Source: Pseudactinotalea suaedae
GTDB lineage: Bacteria > Actinomycetota > Actinomycetes > Actinomycetales > Beutenbergiaceae
DNA length: 64,000 nt
Assembly: GCF_009733815.1 (NCBI RefSeq)
Contig: NZ_WNXY01000001.1
Coordinates: 558,001-622,000 of the forward strand
Direction of reading: 5' to 3'
Shown here: piece by piece, positions 45,647-56,071 of the stretch
How the letters are laid out: each line of letters starts with the position of its first letter
How positions within the stretch are numbered: the stretch's first letter is position 1
Position numbers and translations under genes: made by a program
Notes under the pieces: model-generated
The model's database searches: none
The model's input: only the letters and a program-made list of their open reading frames with translations
What the model was told of the DNA's origin: nothing

Positions 45647-47005
45647 GTGGACCTGTTCGAGGCGGCTTCGACCGACGACTCCGGCGTGCCGGCCGTCGAC
45701 CGGTCGGCACCCCTCGCGGTGCGGATGCGGCCCGCGACGGCGGACGAGGTGGTCGGGCAGGGACATCTGCTCGAGCCCGGGTCGCCGCTGCGGCGGCTGA
45801 TCGCGGAACCGGAGCAGGGTGGCCTGCCGCCGTCGTCGGTGATCCTGTGGGGCCCGCCGGGCACCGGCAAGACCACGCTGGCCTATCTGGTGGCGCACGC
45901 CTCCGGGCGCCGCTTCACCGAGCTCTCAGCGGTGACCGCGGGCGTCAAGGACGTGCGCGCGGTCATCGAGGAGGCACGCCGCAGGCTCTCGCTCGGCGGT
46001 GGTGAGACCGTCCTGTTCATCGACGAGGTGCACCGGTTCTCCAAGACCCAGCAGGACGCGCTGCTGCCCGCCGTCGAGAACCGCTGGGTCACGCTGATGG
46101 CCGCCACCACCGAGAACCCCAGCTTCTCGGTCATCTCACCGCTGCTGTCCCGCTCGATCATGCTGACCCTGCGCCCGCTCACGACGGCGGACCTCGCCGC
46201 CCTCGTGGAGCGTGCCCTGGTCGACGAGCGTGGCCTGGCCGGCCGGGTCGACATCGACGACGAGGCCCGCGAGCAGCTGCTGCGGCTCGCCGGCGGCGAT
46301 GCGCGCAAGACGCTCACGATCCTCGAGGCCGCCGCCGGCACCACGCTCGAGGTCGGTGACACGACGATCACCACGGAGGCGGTCTCCCGGGCGATCGACG
46401 TCGCCGCGGTGCGCTACGACCGCGCCGGCGACCAGCACTACGACGTCATCAGCGCGTTCATCAAGTCGATGCGCGGCAGCGACGTCGACGCCTCGTTGCA
46501 CTACCTCGCGCGCATGGTCGTCGCGGGCGAGGACCCCCGCTTCATCGCCCGCCGGGTGGTCATCGCCGCCTCCGAGGACGTCGGCATGGCCGACCCCACA
46601 GCACTGCAGACGGCGATCGCCGCCGCGGAGGCGGTCGCCCTGATCGGGATGCCGGAGGCGCGGATCATCCTGGCCCAGGCGGTGGTGCACGTGGCGACCG
46701 CCCCGAAGTCGAACGCGTCCTACCTGGGGATCGGCAAGGCGATCGCCGATGTCGAGGCCGGTCGGATCGGCACGGTCCCCGCCCACCTCCGGGACGCGCA
46801 CTACGCGGGCGCGGAACGGCTGGGCCACGGCGCCGGCTACCAGTACTCGCACGACGCCCCGCACGCCGTCGCCCCCCAGCAGTACCTGCCCGACGACCTG
46901 GCGGGCGCCCGCTACTACCAGCCCAGCGACCGGGGCTACGAGCGCGGGATATCCGACCGGCTCGGCAAGATCCGCGAGATCCTGGGTCGTGCGGGCGGCT
47001 CCTAG
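45647..47005 (+). CDS. rarA: Replication-associated recombination protein A (AAA+ ATPase)
   Basis: A 452-aa homologue of RarA/MgsA/WRNIP1, a clamp-loader-like ATPase that acts at stalled forks. Present are the early [13 protein letters not shown] block, Walker [10 protein letters not shown], Walker B FIDEVHRF, sensor 1 AATTENPSF, and the C-terminal tetramerisation domain with [15 protein letters not shown] and the AxPKSNASY block. The gene is complete and of normal length. Confidence 0.95.
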   Translation: MDLFEAASTDDSGVPAVDRSAPLAVRMRPATADEVVGQGHLLEPGSPLRRLIAEPEQGGLPPSSVILWGPPGTGKTTLAYLVAHASGRRFTELSAVTAGVKDVRAVIEEARRRLSLGGGETVLFIDEVHRFSKTQQDALLPAVENRWVTLMAATTENPSFSVISPLLSRSIMLTLRPLTTADLAALVERALVDERGLAGRVDIDDEAREQLLRLAGGDARKTLTILEAAAGTTLEVGDTTITTEAVSRAIDVAAVRYDRAGDQHYDVISAFIKSMRGSDVDASLHYLARMVVAGEDPRFIARRVVIAASEDVGMADPTALQTAIAAAEAVALIGMPEARIILAQAVVHVATAPKSNASYLGIGKAIADVEAGRIGTVPAHLRDAHYAGAERLGHGAGYQYSHDAPHAVAPQQYLPDDLAGARYYQPSDRGYERGISDRLGKIREILGRAGGS

Positions 47006-47073
47006 CCCTCGATGGGCAGCTCTTCCCTGATCGATGGCGTGCCCTCGGAGCCGAGCGATGCCATGGTGGGCGC

Positions 47074-47373
47074 ATGGACACCACCGGACTGATCGTGCTC
47101 CTCGTGATCGTCGTGGTCATCAGCCTGCTCTGGCGCCTCTTCCGCGGGGACTCCGGCTACGACGACACCGGCAGCGGCTACCGCCGCAACCGCAACCGCA
47201 GCAGCGGCGGCTGGGGCGGGTCCCGCTCGCGAGGCTCCAGCGGTTCCTCCAGCGGGGGCAAGCGCCGCTCCTCGATCAGCCGGAGCAGCCGCCGGACCTC
47301 GTCCAGCTCACGCCGCAGCGGGGGTAGCTCTCGGCGCAGCAGCAGCCGCGGCATGGGGAAGGGTCGTCGTTGA
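47074..47373 (+). CDS. Small membrane protein with Ser/Arg/Gly-rich basic tail
   Basis: A 99-aa protein of unknown function. Residues about 4-20 form one hydrophobic helix (TGLIVLLVIVVVISLLW); the remaining 75 residues are Ser, Arg and Gly with no hydrophobic core (SSRRTSSSSRRSGGSS), so disordered and strongly basic. It may bind nucleic acid or the anionic membrane surface. CATGGT ends 6 nt before the ATG, a weak leaderless-type box. It sits alone between rarA and rpsD. The coding case rests on the clean helix-plus-tail layout. Confidence 0.6.
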   Translation: MDTTGLIVLLVIVVVISLLWRLFRGDSGYDDTGSGYRRNRNRSSGGWGGSRSRGSSGSSSGGKRRSSISRSSRRTSSSSRRSGGSSRRSSSRGMGKGRR

Positions 47374-47381
47374 GCGTGCGC

Positions 47382-47387
47382 TAGACT
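47382..47387 (+). promoter_or_regulatory. Candidate -10 box TAGACT of rpsD
   Basis: TAGACT lies just after the small membrane protein gene and predicts a leader of about 145 nt for rpsD. Confidence 0.45.
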
Positions 47388-47393
47388 GTCGTG

Positions 47394-47540
47394 GTTTGTC
47401 CGTCCGGCGTCATGCCGGGCCGACACCCTGGGGTCTTAGCCGACCGGACGATGTACCTGCGTCCGTGGAGTTGACCCCGCGCCCCGCCTCGGTGGCGGGA
47501 GCGTGACGTAGCAGTTCCACGACAGGAAGAGAAAACCCGC
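47394..47540 (+). promoter_or_regulatory. Structured rpsD leader, possible S4 autoregulation site
   Basis: Two hairpins compete: CCGGC (47404-47408) with GCCGG (47414-47418), or CGTCCGG (47401-47407) with CCGGACG (47444-47450). A further hairpin, CCCGCC-TCGGT-GGCGGG (47483-47499), precedes the ribosome site AGGAAGAG. S4 represses its own operon through mRNA structure in other bacteria; that this leader does so is inferred. Confidence 0.4.
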
Positions 47541-48170
47541 ATGCCCGCATCGTCCGATCGCACGCGCCGTCAGGTGCGTCTGTCCAGGTCGCTCGGCCTG
47601 GCCCTCACGCCCAAGGCCGTGAAGTACTTCGAGAAGCGTCCCTACCCCCCGGGTGAGCACGGCCGTGCGCGCCGTCGCAACGAGTCCGACTACGCGGTGC
47701 GTCTGAAGGAGAAGCAGCGTCTGCGCGCCCAGTACGGGCTCCGCGAGGTCCAGCTCCGCCGCGCCTTCGACGAGGCCCGCCGTGAGCCGCACCTGACCGG
47801 TGAGTCGCTGGTCGAGCTGCTCGAGATGCGTCTCGACGCCCTCGTGCTGCGCGCCGGTTTCGGCCGCACCATCGCCCAGGCCCGCCAGGCCGTGACGCAC
47901 CGTCACATCCTCGTCGACGGCCAGATCGTCGACCGCCCCTCCTTCCGCGTGAAGCCGGGCCAGGTCGTGCAGGTCAAGCCGCGCAGCCAGACGACGGTGC
48001 CGTTCCAGGTCGCCGCCGCAGGCGCGCACCGCGACGTGCTGCCCAACCTGCCCCCGTACCTGGACGTCGACCTCGAGAAGCTCCGCTTCCAGCTCGTGCG
48101 CCGCCCCAAGCGCGCCGAGGTCCCCGTCACGTGCGAGGTCCAGCTAGTCGTCGAGCACTACTCGCGCTGA
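47541..48170 (+). CDS. rpsD: 30S ribosomal protein S4
   Basis: A 209-aa primary-binding protein of the small subunit. The N-terminal S4 domain (RLSRSLGLALTPKAVKYFEKRPYPPGEHG, cited in part) and the S4 RNA-binding domain (LEMRLDALVLRAGFGRTIAQARQ, in part) are complete. Only one Cys is present (VTCEV), so this is the zinc-free type that lacks the Cys finger. The gene stands outside the large ribosomal operons, next to alaS. Confidence 0.97.
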   Translation: MPASSDRTRRQVRLSRSLGLALTPKAVKYFEKRPYPPGEHGRARRRNESDYAVRLKEKQRLRAQYGLREVQLRRAFDEARREPHLTGESLVELLEMRLDALVLRAGFGRTIAQARQAVTHRHILVDGQIVDRPSFRVKPGQVVQVKPRSQTTVPFQVAAAGAHRDVLPNLPPYLDVDLEKLRFQLVRRPKRAEVPVTCEVQLVVEHYSR

Positions 48171-48202
48171 CGTCAGCGAACGCAGACCGCTTGCGCCGTC
48201 GG

Positions 48203-48208
48203 TAGGCT
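48203..48208 (+). promoter_or_regulatory. Candidate -10 box TAGGCT before the DUF948 gene
   Basis: TAGGCT in the rpsD-DUF948 gap predicts a leader of about 95 nt. A 7-bp hairpin, CCGCCGG-ACCGA-CCGGCGG (48215-48233), would lie at the 5' end of that transcript. Confidence 0.35.
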
Positions 48209-48246
48209 CGGCATCCGCCGGACCGACCGGCGGCGCAACTGCATCT

Positions 48247-48296
48247 CCAGGACCTCCTGGCACCTCCAGGATCTCCTGAGCCGGTTCCAGGACCTT
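48247..48296 (+). repeat. Three phased CCAGGAnCT motifs before the DUF948 gene
   Basis: CCAGGACCTCCTGG (48247), CCAGGATCTCCTGA (48266) and CCAGGACCTT (48287) are spaced 19 and 21 bp apart, about two helical turns. The first two are palindromic about their centres. They could be protein-binding sites or small RNA hairpins. Confidence 0.6.
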
Positions 48297-48310
48297 CGGG
48301 AAGGACTCGC

Positions 48311-48679
48311 ATGAACATCGGTGACGTCGCTGGTCTGATCGCAGCGATCGCGTTCGTGCTGCTCGTCGGGGCGCTCGCCGTGCCGCTGATCAAGCTGGGC
48401 AAGGTGCTGGACGAGACTCGCGAGAGCCTCAAGCAGGTCACCGAGCACACGTTGCCGGTCATCGACGAGGCGGCGGTCACGATCTCGACCACCAACGGCC
48501 AGCTCGCCAAGGTCGACACCGTGACGACCGCCGCGGCCGAGACCTCGCAGAACGTCTCGGCGCTGACGTCGCTGATCTCGGCGACCGTGGGGACCCCGCT
48601 GATCAAGGTCGCCGCGTTCTCGATGGCGGTGCGCGGGCTGTTCAGCCGCTCCGGCGAGGACAAGGCGGACCGCTCATGA
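48311..48679 (+). CDS. DUF948-domain membrane protein
   Basis: A 122-aa protein with an N-terminal transmembrane helix (about residues 7-30, AGLIAAIAFVLLVGALAVPLI in part) and an amphipathic helical region (KVLDETRESLKQVTEHTLPV), as in DUF948 proteins found near alaS in many actinobacteria. GGAAGGA lies 5 nt before the ATG. It overlaps the next small gene by 4 nt. Role unknown; perhaps a membrane scaffold. Confidence 0.82.
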   Translation: MNIGDVAGLIAAIAFVLLVGALAVPLIKLGKVLDETRESLKQVTEHTLPVIDEAAVTISTTNGQLAKVDTVTTAAAETSQNVSALTSLISATVGTPLIKVAAFSMAVRGLFSRSGEDKADRS

Positions 48680-49020
48680 AGCGGCTGCTGTGGATCGGTG
48701 TGGGCGTCGCCGTCACGGTCGTGGTGCTGCAGCAGGTGTCGCGGCTGAACAACCGCGTCAACGGCGTCGCGGCCGCGGTCAGCCCGGCCGGCATCGCCGC
48801 CTCGATCGGCTCGCTGGCCGAGAACGTCTCGGCGCTCGGCACCCAGCTCCGCGAGTCGATGGCCCAGAACGAGGAGGCGCTCCGCAACGCGCTGCTGCCC
48901 GACGAGCAGACCCTGGCCCAGGCCCGCGAGAGCAGGGCTGCGCACCGCGCTCGCCGACCCCACGCCGTCGAGGGTGAGACCGACGAGGTCTTTCCCGACG
49001 ACGGAACCGACTACTTCTAG
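48676..49020 (+). CDS. Small single-pass membrane protein (DUF6167-like)
   Basis: A 114-aa protein with a short N-terminal helix (LLWIGVGVAVTVVVLQQV in part), a helical middle (SIGSLAENVSALGTQLRES) and a charged tail ending DDGTDYF. Its place between the DUF948 gene and alaS is conserved in Micrococcales as I recall them. The 4-nt overlap upstream and 5-nt gap downstream to alaS make it part of the same transcript. Function unknown. Confidence 0.75.
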   Translation: MKRLLWIGVGVAVTVVVLQQVSRLNNRVNGVAAAVSPAGIAASIGSLAENVSALGTQLRESMAQNEEALRNALLPDEQTLAQARESRAAHRARRPHAVEGETDEVFPDDGTDYF

Positions 49021-49025
49021 GAATC

Positions 49026-51708
<2,683 letters not shown>

Positions 51709-51716
<8 letters not shown>

Positions 51717-52209
51717 GGTTCAGGTGCGGCGCGGCGTCCGCATCGGTCTCGACATCGGGACCGTGCGGATCGGCGTCGCTCGGAGCGACCCGTCCGGACT
51801 GCTCGCGACCCCGGTGGCCACGCTGCAGCGCAGCCGACGCGAGGACCAGGTCGCCGAGATCACCGAGATCGTGCGTGAGGCGGAGGCGATCGAGGTCGTC
51901 GTCGGACTGCCGCGCAGCCTCTCGGGTGCGGAAGGGCGGGCCGCGCAGGAGGTCCTGGCGTACGCTTCGACACTGGCACACGCGGTGCGACCGGTCCCCG
52001 TGCGCCTGGTGGACGAACGGCTGACGACCGTGACGGCGCACCAGGCGCTCACCCGCTCAGGGCGGAGCGGGCGCACCCAGCGGCAGGTGGTCGACCAGGT
52101 CGCCGCCGTGCTTATCCTGCAGAACGCACTCGATACCGAACGGAGCACCGGCTCTCCGGCTGGAGAACCGATCGAGACCGACCGAGGGGGAGAAGAGGAG
52201 ATCCCGTGA
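51709..52209 (+). CDS. ruvX: Putative pre-16S rRNA nuclease / Holliday junction resolvase-like YqgF
   Basis: A 166-aa RNase H-fold protein of the YqgF/RuvX family, linked to 16S rRNA 5' end maturation. The first acidic motif is GLDIGTVRIGVARSD, VVVGLPRSLSG follows, and VDERLTT plus the late DQVAAVLILQ (with Asp) complete the site. GTG 51709 overlaps alaS; GTG 51724 would be 5 residues shorter. Its stop overlaps mltG by 4 nt. Confidence 0.93.
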
Positions 52210-53366
52210 CGGATCTGTTCCGCGAGTCCGACCCCGACGTCGGCCACGAGAGCGAACCGGCTGCGGACGGGCGATCGTCCAGCGCCCGGTCGCAGCGACG
52301 GCGCCGCGCCAAGCGCGCGGCGCAGCGGCGACGCACGCTGTTCACCTTCATCGCGATGATCGCGGCTCTGGGCATCCTCGTGGCGGGCGCCCTGATCTTC
52401 CTGCGGCCGCTGCTCAGCGGCGGCGGCAGCTCCACACCCTCGGGTCCGACCGACTACCCCGGTCCCGGGTCGGGCTCGGTGACGATCGTGGTCAGCCCTG
52501 GTGACAGCGGTGCGGCGATCGGGCAGACCCTGGTCGACGCCGACGTCGTAGCCAGCGTGGACGCCTTCGTCGCGGCCTACAGCGCCAACACGGCCGCGGC
52601 GGGCATCCAGCCGGGCAGCTACAACCTGATGCTCCAGATGCGCGCCGTCGACGCCGTGTCCGCGCTGCTCGACCCGGCCAGTCGCGCCGACGCCAGCATC
52701 ACGGTCCCCGAGGGCTGGCGGGCGACGCAGATCTACGCCCAGCTCGCGGAGAACATGGAGGTCGACGCCGCCGAGGTCGAGGCCGCCGCGGCCGAGCTGA
52801 CACTGCCCGAGGAGGCACAGGGCGTCGAGGGCTGGTTGTTCCCCTCGACCTACACGATCGCTCCCGACGCCACGCCTGCGACCGTGCTGCAGGCGATGGT
52901 CGACACCACCGTGCAGGTGCTCGAACGCAACGAGATCCCGCGGGAGTCCTGGCACGACGTCATCGTCACGGCGTCGATCGTCGAGCGCGAGGTCGCGCGC
53001 GACGAGGACCGCGAGAACGTGGCGCAGGTGATCGAGAACAGGCTCGCCTCGTGCGACGGCACCGGGCGGCTCGGCATGGACAGCACCCTGGTCTACGAGC
53101 TCGACAAGCCCGCGAGCGAGATCACGCAGACCGAGTGGGGCACGGCGAGCGAGTACAACACGCGTCAGGTGACGGGGTTGCCGCCGACGGCGATCGCATC
53201 GCCTGGCGAGGCGTCGATCCTGGCGGCCGCCAACCCGCCCGACGGCGACTACTGCTACTTCGTCACCGTCAACCTCGACACCGGGGAGACCAAGTTCACC
53301 GGTGACTACGAGGAGTTCCAGGTGTTCCGGGAGGAGTACCAGGAGTGGCGGGACGCCAACCGCTGA
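52206..53366 (+). CDS. mltG: Endolytic murein transglycosylase MltG (first copy)
   Basis: A 386-aa membrane-anchored enzyme that cuts nascent glycan strands and so helps end their growth. A basic cytosolic N-terminus (RSQRRRRAKRAAQRR), one helix (about 55-75, LFTFIAMIAALGILVAGAL in part), then a LysM-like subdomain (GIQPGSYNL) and the YceG catalytic domain. The catalytic Glu is E260 in ASIVEREV, and LGMDSTLVYELDK gives the conserved Asp. It starts on GTG 52206 and is followed after 2 nt by a second copy. Confidence 0.93.
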   Translation: MTDLFRESDPDVGHESEPAADGRSSSARSQRRRRAKRAAQRRRTLFTFIAMIAALGILVAGALIFLRPLLSGGGSSTPSGPTDYPGPGSGSVTIVVSPGDSGAAIGQTLVDADVVASVDAFVAAYSANTAAAGIQPGSYNLMLQMRAVDAVSALLDPASRADASITVPEGWRATQIYAQLAENMEVDAAEVEAAAAELTLPEEAQGVEGWLFPSTYTIAPDATPATVLQAMVDTTVQVLERNEIPRESWHDVIVTASIVEREVARDEDRENVAQVIENRLASCDGTGRLGMDSTLVYELDKPASEITQTEWGTASEYNTRQVTGLPPTAIASPGEASILAAANPPDGDYCYFVTVNLDTGETKFTGDYEEFQVFREEYQEWRDANR

Positions 53367-53368
53367 GC

Positions 53369-54520
53369 ATGGATTCACCCCCGAGCGAGACGACCGGCAC
53401 CGCCACGCGCAGCGCCAGCAGACGGCAGGCCCACCGACGCCGCAACCTCACGGTCCTCGGCGTCCTTATCGTGGCGCTGGCGCTGCTGGTGGGCGGCGCA
53501 TGGCGGCTGGTGCTGCCGCTGTTCCAGGAGGCGGGCGAGGAGCCGATCACCGACTACAGCGGACCGGGCAGCGGCTCGGTGGCCGTGGTGGTCACCGACC
53601 CCGCGCCGGATGCGATCGCCGCGGTCCTGGACCAGGCCGACGTCGTCGCGACCGCCGAGGCGTTCGTGGCCGCCTACGAGGAGAACGACCGCGCCTCGGC
53701 GATCCAGCCCGGCAGCTACACGCTGACGCAGCAGATGCGGGCGGCCGACGCCGTGCTGGCGCTGCTGGACCCCGCGAACCGCGCCGACCGGACGCTGACG
53801 ATCCCTCCGGGCTGGCGGGTGCAGCAGATCGTGGCGAAGATCGCCGAGGTCATGGGGGTGCCGGTCGCCGACGTGAGCGCGGCGCTGGCCGCCATCCCGC
53901 TGCCCGAGGGTGCCGTCGGCGGGATCGAGGGGTGGTTGTACGCCCAGGCCTACTCGATCGCCCCCGACGACACGGTCGAGGCGGTGCTGCAGCGCATGGT
54001 CGACCGCACCGTCGAGGTGCTGGACGAGCTCGAGGTGCCGGTCGCCGACCGCGGCAGGCTCGTGATCCGCGCCTCGATCGTCGAGGCCGAGGTGACCGAC
54101 GTCGAGGACCGCGGCCGGGTGGCCCGCGTGCTCACCAACCGGCTCGAGGGGTGCGCGGACGTCGGGCCGCTGCTGCAGATGAACTCGACCGTCGCCTACG
54201 GTCTGGACAAGGCCGTCACCGACCTGACGCTCGACGACCTCACGAACACCGAGACGCCCTTCAACACCTACGTGGTCGAAGGGCTGCCTCCGACGGCGAT
54301 CAACTCGCCCAGCATCACCTCGCTGGAGGCCGCGCTCGCGCCGCCCGACGGCTCCTGGTGCTACTTCGTCACGGTGAACCCCGAGACCGGCGAGACGCTG
54401 TTCACCGACGACCCCGCCGAGCACGAGCAGAATCGCGCCCGCTACCGCGAGTGGCTCGAGGCCTGGCGCGAGCAGCAGTCCGCAGCGGCCGAGGACCCGA
54501 CCACCGAGGGGGAGGGCTGA
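53369..54520 (+). CDS. MltG-like murein transglycosylase (second, tandem copy)
   Basis: A 383-aa paralogue of the preceding gene: basic N-terminus, one helix (LTVLGVLIVALALLVGGAW in part), IQPGSYTLTQQMRAADAV, and the catalytic block ASIVEAEV with E239. The conserved Asp of LGMDST is Asn here (LQMNSTVAYG), and the residues after the catalytic Glu differ. It is therefore probably active but may have other preferences. ATG 53369 is chosen; GTG 53345 would overlap the first copy. aroE follows after 1 nt. Confidence 0.88.
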   Translation: MDSPPSETTGTATRSASRRQAHRRRNLTVLGVLIVALALLVGGAWRLVLPLFQEAGEEPITDYSGPGSGSVAVVVTDPAPDAIAAVLDQADVVATAEAFVAAYEENDRASAIQPGSYTLTQQMRAADAVLALLDPANRADRTLTIPPGWRVQQIVAKIAEVMGVPVADVSAALAAIPLPEGAVGGIEGWLYAQAYSIAPDDTVEAVLQRMVDRTVEVLDELEVPVADRGRLVIRASIVEAEVTDVEDRGRVARVLTNRLEGCADVGPLLQMNSTVAYGLDKAVTDLTLDDLTNTETPFNTYVVEGLPPTAINSPSITSLEAALAPPDGSWCYFVTVNPETGETLFTDDPAEHEQNRARYREWLEAWREQQSAAAEDPTTEGEG

Positions 54521-54521
54521 G

Positions 54522-55385
54522 GTGGTCGCACCCACGCAGCGCCGCGCCGCGGTGCTCGGGCACCCGGTCGCGCACTCGCTGTCACCGGTGCTGCACCGCA
54601 CGGCCTACCGGGAGCTCGGGCTCGAGGACTGGAGCTACGACCTGCACGACGTCGACGAGCCCGAGCTCGCCGACTTCCTGAGCAGCCGTGGCCCCGAGTG
54701 GGTGGGCCTGTCGCTGACGATGCCGCTCAAGCAGGCCGCGCTGCGCTGCGTCGACGTGGTCCAACCGCTGGCCGACGCCGTCGGCGCCGTCAACACGGTG
54801 CTGTTCCAGCCCGGCGGGCTGCTGGTCGGCGCGAACACCGACGTCTACGGCCTGGTGCAGGCGCTGCGGGAGGCGACCCCTCGACCCGCTTCCGGCGGTC
54901 ACAGCCGCGGCGTCATCGTGGGCGGCGGTGCGACCGCGGCGTCGGCCGTCGCCGCCCTCGGCGAGCTGGGCATCCACCGCCCGGCGGTGCTGGTGCGCAG
55001 CATCGGGCGCGCCGGCACCGTGCTGCGGGCGGCCGCGACGATGGGTGTCGAGCCCGAGCTGGTCGCGCTGGGGACCGACCGCGCCGCCGGGCTGCTCCGC
55101 GACGCCGAGATCGTCATCAGCACCGTCCCGAGCGGCGGCTCCGACGCGCTCGCGCCGCTCGTCGCGGACCTGACCCTGGACGCGGCACAGGTGCTGATCG
55201 ACGTCGTCTACGAGGGGTGGCCCACGCCGTTGCCCGCGCAGTGGCTCGCCTCGGGCGGGTCGGTCTCGCCGGGGTACCTCATGCTGCTCCACCAGGCCTG
55301 CGAGCAGGTGCGCCTGTTCACGGGCCGGCCCGCGCCGTTGGAGGCGATGCGCGCGGCGCTGCTCGCCGCCGTCGAGACAGCATGA
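54522..55385 (+). CDS. aroE: Shikimate dehydrogenase
   Basis: A 287-aa NADPH enzyme that reduces 3-dehydroshikimate to shikimate. Substrate motif LGHPVAHSLSPVLH (12-25), catalytic K70 in LTMPLKQAA and D107 in GANTDVYG are in place, and GGGATAASAVAAL is the dinucleotide loop. The gene is bounded by mltG (1 nt) and a prepilin peptidase gene (4-nt overlap). It begins the shikimate block that runs to aroQ. Confidence 0.95.
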   Translation: MVAPTQRRAAVLGHPVAHSLSPVLHRTAYRELGLEDWSYDLHDVDEPELADFLSSRGPEWVGLSLTMPLKQAALRCVDVVQPLADAVGAVNTVLFQPGGLLVGANTDVYGLVQALREATPRPASGGHSRGVIVGGGATAASAVAALGELGIHRPAVLVRSIGRAGTVLRAAATMGVEPELVALGTDRAAGLLRDAEIVISTVPSGGSDALAPLVADLTLDAAQVLIDVVYEGWPTPLPAQWLASGGSVSPGYLMLLHQACEQVRLFTGRPAPLEAMRAALLAAVETA

Positions 55386-56029
55386 GCCCGGAGATCGCCG
55401 CCGCCACGGCCGTGGTCGCGGCGGTCGCCGGTGCGCTCGTGCCCGCCCGCAGGCTCGTGCGCGGCGGCCCCGGTCGCTGGACCTCGCCGGTGCTGGTGGC
55501 GACGCTGGCGGCGCTCGGCGGCGCCGGGGCCGCGCTGCTCGCGGGCTCCTGGGTCGAGCTCGTCACGTTCGCCCTGCTGGCGCTGGGATGCGCGGTGCTG
55601 GTGGCCGTCGACCTCGACAGCCACCGGCTCCCCGACGTGCTCGTGCTCCCCACCGCCGTGGCGCTCGTGGGCGGCCTGGCCGTGGCCGCCGCGACCACCG
55701 ACACCTGGCCCGACTTCGGCCGGGCGCTGCTGGGTGGGCTGGCGCTGGGGGTCGGGTTCCTCACGATGGCGCTGATCTCGCCCCGCGCGCTCGGTCTCGG
55801 GGACGTCAAGCTCGCGGCACTGCTCGGGATCTTCCTGGGCTGGTTCGGGTGGTCGGCGGTGCTCGCGGGCGTCGTGGCGACCTTCCTCCTCGGCGGCGTC
55901 GCTGCGCTGCTGCTCCTCGTGCTCACACGCGCCAGCCGTTCCACGGCGCTCGCGTTCGGCCCGTGGCTCGTGCTCGGAGCCGCCGTCGGTGCGGTCCTGG
56001 TGAGCACCGGCGCGACGCCCACACCCTGA
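55382..56029 (+). CDS. A24-family prepilin peptidase-like protein
   Basis: A 215-aa polytopic membrane protein with the two aspartates of type IV prepilin peptidases: D77 in VAVDLDSHRLPD and D141 in LGLGDVKLAALLG. The N-terminal Cys-rich methylase domain of PilD is absent, as in many short actinobacterial forms. No pilin or secretion-ATPase gene is present in the window, so its substrate is elsewhere. ATG 55382 overlaps aroE by 4 nt, so it rides in the aro operon. Confidence 0.88.
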   Translation: MSPEIAAATAVVAAVAGALVPARRLVRGGPGRWTSPVLVATLAALGGAGAALLAGSWVELVTFALLALGCAVLVAVDLDSHRLPDVLVLPTAVALVGGLAVAAATTDTWPDFGRALLGGLALGVGFLTMALISPRALGLGDVKLAALLGIFLGWFGWSAVLAGVVATFLLGGVAALLLLVLTRASRSTALAFGPWLVLGAAVGAVLVSTGATPTP

Positions 56030-56071
56030 ACGCCACGAGGAGCGCCCTCGGCAGCGTGTCAGGATGACGAC

